Origin: Saprospiraceae bacterium
GTDB lineage: Bacteria > Bacteroidota > Bacteroidia > Chitinophagales > Saprospiraceae
Assembly (NCBI GenBank): GCA_016716335.1
Contig: JADJWN010000006.1
Span: forward strand, 124,001 to 188,000
Direction: 5' to 3'
DNA: 64,000 bases
Of the stretch, positions 58,263-64,000 are shown piece by piece. The translations under genes and the position numbers were made by a program. Below the pieces are notes generated by a model. The model saw nothing but the letters and a program-made list of their open reading frames with translations. It searched no databases and was not told the DNA's origin. The first letter of the stretch is position 1. Every line of letters begins with the position of its first letter.

Positions 58263-60543
58263 TTATAATATCTTCACTTTTCTGAAAGCTATGTAACATC
58301 CACTGTTGGCATCCACCACAACAACGTAATAATCTCCTTTCCCCAGCATCTGGCTGTCATTTTGGGCATAGAGGTCTGTGTCGAGGTCATCTGTTTTAAA
58401 TATCCTGATGGCTCCTGGTGTACATTGTAAGCAGTCTGCCCCATTATTGACGGTAATATTGATTTTGCCATTGGTGCAGGTGTCGCAGGTGGTATTAGTC
58501 ACTGTGGGTTCATTCAGACCCTTAAACTGTGGTAATGAGATCTGTTTGGCTGCTTCACACACCTCGTCCCATATGGTTACACTGAAGTTAAATCCTGTAT
58601 TAAATACACTTTGTGTGATAGGGTAGGTGACGTTGATGACACCCTGTGATGTACCCGGAGCGTTTCCGCTATAAATACGTCCCTGAGCAAATGGACTGGT
58701 ATTGAGTGTAAAGCTGGCTTTATTACAGGATTGTATGGTGGATTCGATGTACATGCCTTGCAATGACAGATCTTTACATACGGACTTGCTGCAACCTGCG
58801 GCATCCGTCACCGTAAGGCAGTAATTGCCTGCTGCTGTGATTTCAGTAAAATTGTTGGTTGATCCATTGGACCACAGATAGCTGTAAGGAGTGGTGCCAC
58901 CCCTGCACGGTGCTTATGATCTTTTGAGGATTTTGACAGTTGTTGCCAATGGCCACCTGCATCCTGCGGTTAATCTGTTTGCAATAGTTCTTGCTGCAGC
59001 CGCCTCCTGCCGCTGTAACAGTGACGCAGTACACTCCGATCAGACTGTCCGGACTTACTCCGGGCGTAGTGCCTGTTGCACCATTGGACCATAAATATGT
59101 GAAACCACCAATGCCTCCGGTGACAGATACTGAAAGGGTGTGCTCCTCACAATTGTAAATCAGCTGCCCTTCAAAGTCGCAGGGTGAGGTACAGCTTTCC
59201 AGCGTAATCTCATTCTGAATGCCGGGCGTAACAGTCACTTCAGGTCCGGCCTGACCGGTGGTATTATCAAATGCAAAAATTCTGATATCTGATGCCGCAG
59301 AGCATAAGAAGTTGGTGAGATTGATCTCAAACTGTCCATTCTGCCCCGGATTATAAATCTTGGTTTGATTGCCAATCTTTACGACGATTGTGGCATTGGG
59401 ATTGGTTTCACCATTGCATTTCACTGTTCCGAATACAATGGTCCTGGATACACTCAATACAAATGGATCCAGCTCGATATTAGTATCAAACGGGCCTAAC
59501 TGCTTTTCAAACAATACACCTTCGCAAAATCCGTTCATCACTTTGAATGTCAGTACTTTGCCTTTGGGCATTTTTCCGCAGAATTTCCCTTTGTCATCTG
59601 TATATCCAAATCCGGTATTCAATCCGTCTGCCATCACAGCTACCTTCACCTGCTGAGCTGGAGAACCGTTTTCAAAGACTACTTTTCCGCATACATTGAT
59701 TAATGGAAAAGGCGCATCACAATTCCAGAAACTGAAATGTGACACTTCACCGGTATAAAACCCATTGATCAACTGTGCCGAGCCTTCTTCTACCCAGATT
59801 CCCTTACTTTCATCGAAGTACCAGAGAGGAATGGAAGCAGGGAATGAAGGATCATCGGCAGGAATTTCTATTCTTGCTTTGGAGCCGTTTTTGAGATTCA
59901 GCTTTTGTCCGTTTTCACTTCTCAATTCTACCGCTATCATTCCGGCAGTACCCATTACGACGGTATTGCCATTAGCGGCTCTTCCGATTAATCCTCCCGG
60001 CATCTTGTCTGACAAGTCAGGATCATTGTGTTTCAATAGTTTGGCAGTGACGATCACTTTGCCTGAGTATGCCGCACCTGAGGATGTTGCAATAGCATCT
60101 GGCCCGAATATCACTTTTCCGCCTCCTGTGATATCTATTGTACCGCCTGATTGTGATTCGAATGATTTGTGTGTCTCGAGCCTCAGAAGCTGTACATAAG
60201 CGTACACATCGCCTCCCGGTGCAGGATGTACGAGATCTGACCCTGTGATATAGCCCGCTTTGGATACTCTGATATATGTACCATTTCTGTCCACTTTTCC
60301 GTTGGTGATTCTGAATACCCCGTATTTATTGGTCCTAACCGTACCTGAGTAAGTCTCTACAATGGCATCCTCCACCGGCCTGAAAGCCTCATCATATACA
60401 TATCCATGCAGACTACCGTCAGCCAGTTCCACGATTTCAGGAGAAAAAGTTGAAATTTCCTCTTCAGATATGCTATCTGAATCTTTATGACAAGCCACCA
60501 ATCCGGCGATGAGGATAATACTCCAAAAAAATTTCTTTAACAT
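58263..60543 (-). CDS. Surface lipoprotein with carboxypeptidase-like and PKD/SprB-like domains (one frameshift)
   Basis: Two frames (60543-58843 and 58811-58263) form one ~759-aa lipoprotein (LIAGLVACHKDSDS lipobox). Order: CarboxypepD-reg-like domain (LHGYVYDEAFRPVEDAIVETYSG), a ZU5-like or DUF4198-like beta region with IDITGGGKVIFGPDAIA, and two further regulatory-like beta domains (VNVCGKVVFENGSPAQQVKVAVM, FGTVKCNGETNPNATIVVKI). Repeats of PKD/SprB type follow (FTYLWSNGATG, then YSYLWSNGSTNNF after the shift), ending in NSGCYIAFRKVKIL. The shift is an extra G in the GGGG near 58903; removing it gives VQGGTTPYSYLWSNG. It lies 31 bp upstream of the sigma factor gene. Possibly a cell-surface adhesin or gliding-associated protein; function not known. 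Confidence 0.8.
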
Positions 60544-60720
60544 TATAATCAGTTTGATGTGACGAAATTAATCTTTATTCTGATGCTGAATGCATTCAAG
60601 AGTGATAGAGTGTCACTTCAGAGATATTGCTGCTGATAAAATAAGAATTTTTTTGGAAAAATGATTGTGGAGATGTTGAGGATTCAGATTTTCAGGGACT
60701 AAGGATATGCCTGAAAACAC

Positions 60721-60750
60721 AGAGAGAGTGCACATTTGCACTCTCCCGAT
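60721..60750 (-). terminator. Hairpin after the CBS-domain gene
   Basis: Perfect 9-bp inverted repeat GAGAGTGCA (60724-60732) / TGCACTCTC (60737-60745), 4-nt loop; on the minus strand it is followed by CTGTGTTTTC. It lies about 70 bp after the stop of the CBS gene and probably ends its transcript. Confidence 0.6.
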
Positions 60751-60818
60751 GTCAAAACAATTTAATCAACAATTCTATTAACAATCATGAGAAAGCCACT
60801 TCTCTAACTTTTTTCACA

Positions 60819-61232
60819 TTAGTATTGATCCAGCAGATAATTGATGAGATCTGTGGTAGTCACTATCCCTACCAGTTTTTTGCCATCCACAACGGGTACC
60901 GCATGAAAGGCACCAAAACTCAATATCTCTGCCGCATCTTTCACCGTGTCCGTTACATCCACAGTCTGAACATTTTTTGTCATTACCTGCTCTATGGTGT
61001 ACTGATCATATACCTCCGTCTTCAATCGGTTTCCTTCGATACCTGTTACAAAACTGATTCGCTCAAGGTCAGTCTTGCTGATCATACCAATCAGATTTTC
61101 ACCGGATACCACCGGTATATGACGGATACTATACTCCTTCAGCATGGCATCCACATCCCGCAGAGATTGAGTAATATTCACACTGTAAGGCTGCTTCGTC
61201 ATAATACTTGTAACGGGTTCCCTTTTCTTCAT
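60819..61232 (-). CDS. Two-CBS-domain protein
   Basis: I take ATG 61232 as the start (137 aa, MKKREPVTSI...); a TTG 33 bp upstream would add eleven residues without support. The protein is two CBS domains in tandem: MTKQPYSVNITQSLRDVDAMLKE to IGMISKTDLERI, and IEQVMTKNVQTVDVTDTVKDAAEIL to LVGIVTTTDLINYLL. The pattern of HIPVV/HAVPVV strands is typical. Such stand-alone pairs bind adenine nucleotides or similar ligands and regulate unknown partners. It is cytoplasmic. No neighbouring enzyme is fused. Confidence 0.88.
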   Translation of the reverse strand: MKKREPVTSIMTKQPYSVNITQSLRDVDAMLKEYSIRHIPVVSGENLIGMISKTDLERISFVTGIEGNRLKTEVYDQYTIEQVMTKNVQTVDVTDTVKDAAEILSFGAFHAVPVVDGKKLVGIVTTTDLINYLLDQY

Positions 61233-61367
61233 TTTCTGTGCATTGATTACGTTGCAAAAATCCAACTATCCTTACATCTGTACAGTGACAGAAATCAGGA
61301 AAGGATATGATTTCCATCACTTCGGGAAATTTAACTTTGTTCTCCTGATAAATTCGGTTTTAAAAAC

Positions 61368-61823
61368 TCAGGATTGCAGTGTCTTTAAATGAGCAGCAAC
61401 ATGCGGATGGTGGTCCATAAAATGATTCCAAAGGAAGCTGCTGGTGAGAAAATGGATTTTTCTTCCAAAACTGGATTTGCTCTTCAGGGTAAATGTAATG
61501 ATTTTCAATCTGCCCAAAGGGATAATATTTACCGATGCGATATCGTGATAATAAAGCCTGTAAGTCTTGAAGTAATTGGATACATGGTAATGGTCCGGAC
61601 CAAGTTCTACCCGCTTCAACTGTAAAAGCGTGAGATATATGAGGCTCAGGAAAAAAAGATAGAAAGCCAGGAAAGAGAATCGGAAAATATTGGAGGTGAG
61701 AAAAGGGATTTGTGTATTTTCAGTGAGGAATATAGCCAATGTAAATACCCCGAAAAAAACAATCCAGACAGTAGGTAAAAATAATTTGAAAAAGACGGTG
61801 AGATTGGATGATACTCTCTGCAT
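61368..61823 (-). CDS. Membrane protein with two TM helices and PH-like domain
   Basis: The 151-aa protein has two membrane helices (about 12-32, FLPTVWIVFFGVFTLAIFL, and about 48-67, FSFLAFYLFFLSLIYLTLL) and then a cytoplasmic part (VELGPDHYHVSNYFKTYRLYYHDIASVNII, ITFTLKSKSSFGRKIHFL) with the strand order of bacterial PH-like domains. I do not recognise a named family. It starts 3 bp after the tatC stop, so it is co-transcribed with tatC. Confidence 0.7.
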   Translation of the reverse strand: MQRVSSNLTVFFKLFLPTVWIVFFGVFTLAIFLTENTQIPFLTSNIFRFSFLAFYLFFLSLIYLTLLQLKRVELGPDHYHVSNYFKTYRLYYHDIASVNIIPLGRLKIITFTLKSKSSFGRKIHFLTSSFLWNHFMDHHPHVAAHLKTLQS

Positions 61824-61826
61824 GCC

Positions 61827-62645
61827 TCAGGTTTTGGCTTGACTGACTCTTGACACTATCTGTATGCTCACTTCATACAGCATATACACCGGTATTCCTA
61901 TCAAAATCTGAGTGATCGCATCCGGTGGGGTAATAATGGCCGCAATAATAAAAATAACCAAAAAGGCCTCTCTGCGATATTTTTTCATGATGTCCGGACC
62001 AATCAGCCCGATTCTGGCCAGAAAATAGGCCACAATGGGTAATTCAAATGCCAGACCCGTAGGTAGGGTAAACATGGTAAGGTAATTGACATAAGAGGCG
62101 AGGGTAGGGCTGTTGATGGCATCAGATCCTACATCGTAACTCCCCAGCCAGGTAATGGCAAAAGGCGCTATCAGAAAATAACCGAAACACACACCCAAAA
62201 TGAACAGGAAAGAAGTGACAAATATCAGCCTGTTTGCGATTTTGAGTTCATGTTCATAAAGGCCCGGCTTGATAAATTTCCAGAATTCATAAAAAACATA
62301 GGGAAAAGCAGCAATAAAACCCATGTAAAGACAAACCTGAATACCGATAAAAAACTGTTCACCGAGTTCCCGGGTGATAAGCGGCAGCTCCGGTGGATAA
62401 AAGCAGGTGCGCTCGGATAATGCACAAAAGAGTCTGTAAGTCAGAAATTCTTTCTGCTTGGGTGCAAAAATCACGTTTTGAAATATCCATTTCTGAAATA
62501 TCAGAGCCACTATGGCAAATATCAAAATGGCAGACATAGCCCTGATGATATGCCACCGGAGCTCTTCCAGATGGTCAAGAAAGCCCATTTCTCTGGCTTC
62601 GTTTTCGGGCTCTGCTTTCTTTTTTGCTTTCAGGAATTTCAACAT
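61827..62645 (-). CDS. tatC: Sec-independent protein translocase TatC
   Basis: A 272-aa membrane protein of the twin-arginine translocase; TatC recognises the signal peptides. The N-terminal signature FLDHLEELRWHIIRA (about 22-36), then the conserved YEFWKFIKPGLYEHE (about 140-155), TM helices (about 38-58, 112-135, 165-187, 205-226, 228-245), and the APFAITWL segment are visible. The insertion around 65-95 (FAPKQKEFLTYRLFCALSERTC) is a loop found in other Bacteroidota TatC proteins. It starts the tatC-PH-like operon; tatA/B are not nearby. Confidence 0.95.
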   Translation of the reverse strand: MLKFLKAKKKAEPENEAREMGFLDHLEELRWHIIRAMSAILIFAIVALIFQKWIFQNVIFAPKQKEFLTYRLFCALSERTCFYPPELPLITRELGEQFFIGIQVCLYMGFIAAFPYVFYEFWKFIKPGLYEHELKIANRLIFVTSFLFILGVCFGYFLIAPFAITWLGSYDVGSDAINSPTLASYVNYLTMFTLPTGLAFELPIVAYFLARIGLIGPDIMKKYRREAFLVIFIIAAIITPPDAITQILIGIPVYMLYEVSIQIVSRVSQAKT

Positions 62646-62879
62646 ATTTGAGAAAAGTGCCGCAAAGATATATCAAACCCTGACAATGTCAAAAAGTTGT
62701 GACCGGTCAGCCCGAATGAAATGAGCAATTCAACATTCAGGTGAAAAATACTCTATGCAGATCTCCTCAGTCCCTGTGCTTACTGCTTCAGATCTCCGGC
62801 TTCAATTATGAGTGTTGAGGTTCTTGAGCCCGGCAGGTTGAGATAAATTTTTACTTTTGTTCTCCTTAACTGGCTTCGG

Positions 62880-64000
62880 TTGATCAAATCATTACAAAAA
62901 TCAATTACCCCGCTGACCACTGATGCGGTCAAGGCCTTTCAATACCATCAGGTGGTGCGTTTTGCTGTAAATCTGCTGATAAGTATCCTGCTGGTCAAAA
63001 GCTCATTGCCGCTCTCAGATATCGGGGTTTTCGAATCATTGCTGTTTTTGTCAGGAGTGCTTACTATGGTCTGGATGATCGGTGTGACACAGGCTTACAC
63101 CTCAACTTACCACAAAAGCACTGCCGAACAGCAAAGCACCCTGTTTTTCTTTAGTTTTTTGCTGATCACAGGTCTCGTGATACTGACTTCTTTAGTGGTG
63201 TATCTGTTCAGGTCAAAAATTGCCGGTCTCTTTTTCGATTCTGAAGAATTGCCTTATCTGGAGTTGGTGCTATTGTACGCCGTACTAACTGCGCCTTCGG
63301 TTTTGATTGAATACCGGTTTTTGGTAAAAAATCAGGCCCGTCATCTGGTACATTATACCCACCTTAATTTTGGTATTTATCTTATTTTAATAGTATGGGC
63401 ATTGATTTACCATCCGGGTCTCGAGACCCTGTTTACAGCTTTGCTGATCTGGGCATCCTTAAGGTTTTTGTACCTGATGACTCTGATCAGATTTCGTATT
63501 GCAGATAGCTCTGTTATTCGGAACGGTGAGTACCTACACTATGTACTCTCACTCTTTTTGGCTGCTTTTTTAGGCGTGGGTATGGATTATGTAGATAGTT
63601 TTTTGGTGTTGCATTATTTTGACAGTGGTTATTATGCGGTCTTCCGCTATGGTGCCAGAGAGCTGCCTTTGTCATTATTGTTGCTGTCCTCATTATCCAA
63701 TGCCATCGTACCCAAGCTGGTATATTATGACCTGCAAGGTGCAGACATTCGTCAACGAACCCTAAAACTGATGCACTGGCTTTTTCCCCCGGCTATTCTG
63801 CTGATGTTTTTAAGTCCGTATTTATATGAGTGGGCCTATAGTGCGGAATTTATCCCGTCAGCGTATATTTTTAATATTTATCTCCTGATTCTGACCAGCA
63901 GAGTACTGCTGCCTCAAAGTTATTGCCTTGCCAGAAAACAAAGTCGTATCTTGGTGGTTTCGGGCATTGTCGAACTTGTGATGAATTTCATATTGAGCAT
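62880..64000 (+). CDS. Polysaccharide/oligosaccharide flippase-like membrane protein (3' end outside window)
   Basis: The frame is open to the window end (about 373 residues visible). The text has many hydrophobic helices (VVRFAVNLLISILLV, LLFLSGVLTMVWMIGV, FFSFLLITGLVILTSLVVYLF, FGIYLILIVWALIY, YVLSLFLAAFLGVGMDYVDSFLVLHYF, FPPAILLMFLSPYLYEWAYSAEF) and the FRYGARELPLSLLLLSSLSNAIVPKLV segment typical of the Wzx/MATE-like polysaccharide exporters. The first plausible start is TTG 62880 (no ATG or GTG between the stop at 62844 and the domain). A TACTTTTG -7-like box lies at 62852-62859. It would flip lipid-linked sugar units across the inner membrane. No sugar biosynthesis genes are visible in the window. 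Confidence 0.75.
   Translation, partial: MIKSLQKSITPLTTDAVKAFQYHQVVRFAVNLLISILLVKSSLPLSDIGVFESLLFLSGVLTMVWMIGVTQAYTSTYHKSTAEQQSTLFFFSFLLITGLVILTSLVVYLFRSKIAGLFFDSEELPYLELVLLYAVLTAPSVLIEYRFLVKNQARHLVHYTHLNFGIYLILIVWALIYHPGLETLFTALLIWASLRFLYLMTLIRFRIADSSVIRNGEYLHYVLSLFLAAFLGVGMDYVDSFLVLHYFDSGYYAVFRYGARELPLSLLLLSSLSNAIVPKLVYYDLQGADIRQRTLKLMHWLFPPAILLMFLSPYLYEWAYSAEFIPSAYIFNIYLLILTSRVLLPQSYCLARKQSRILVVSGIVELVMNFILS

Noticed and set aside
60825..61310. 161-codon plus-strand frame across the CBS gene
   Set aside because: It is the antisense of two well-defined CBS domains and shows no domain of its own.

Overview
The window looks like a chromosomal piece of a Bacteroidota organism, most likely of the Saprospiria/Chitinophagia type. 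This is inferred from several signs: a SusC/SusD polysaccharide utilisation locus, C-terminal type IX secretion (T9SS) sorting domains on very large secreted proteins, promoters of the TTTG-N(16-20)-TAnnTTTG kind, Bacteroidota-style housekeeping genes, and an ECF sigma factor followed by a membrane-anchored beta-barrel protein. No phage, conjugation or integrase genes were seen.

Layout. 1-1100: end of a YceI-like gene, then five tandem ~132 bp repeats that each encode a strong hairpin. 1.3-4.8 kb: dusB, a frameshifted CCA-adding enzyme and a ComEA-like protein. 4.8-9.2 kb: sugar isomerase-like lipoprotein, DUF1761 membrane protein, BaiN/YhiN-type flavoprotein, a DUF559 (Vsr-like) nuclease embedded in GC-rich palindromic repeats, and a LytTR protein. 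9.2-16.3 kb: a 2365-aa secreted beta-helix protein. 16.6-19.2 kb: accA, a DUF6913-like gene and a frameshifted dapA. 19.3-21.3 kb: a tRNA-Asp array in which one intact tRNA is followed by three ~540 bp modules, each with a small GIY-YIG nuclease gene, a tRNA-Asp-derived 3' half carrying a hairpin, and a terminator. 21.3-33.7 kb: a nitrilase-family amidase and a ~3755-aa T9SS-secreted repeat protein. 34.2-50.5 kb: a polysaccharide utilisation locus: Y_Y_Y/LuxR-type sensor-regulator, two Glycoamylase-family (GH144-like) enzymes, a six-module surface glycan-binding-type protein, GH3 beta-glucosidase, SusC and SusD. 50.7-52.7 kb: thyA and rlmI. 52.9-60.5 kb: a same-strand cluster with a PKD lipoprotein, ECF sigma factor, anti-sigma/beta-barrel-type protein, small membrane protein and haem-type TonB receptor. 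60.8-64 kb: CBS protein, PH-like membrane protein, tatC and the start of a polysaccharide flippase.

How the genes work together. The glycan locus forms a complete path: secreted endo-acting enzymes and a binding protein outside, SusCD import, and lipoprotein GH144-like and GH3 enzymes to finish to glucose. The two GH144-like enzymes with a GH3 point to beta-1,2-glucan as substrate. The accA and dapA genes share an operon.

Caution. Seven otherwise good genes (cca, dapA, susC twice, the 3755-aa protein, the glycan regulator, the TonB receptor, the PKD lipoprotein) and two of three GIY-YIG copies carry small indels, nearly all in short homopolymers. Sequencing error is the simplest explanation. 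I give these genes as single CDS with the break position. The most unusual region is the tRNA-Asp/GIY-YIG array at 19.3-21.3 kb.
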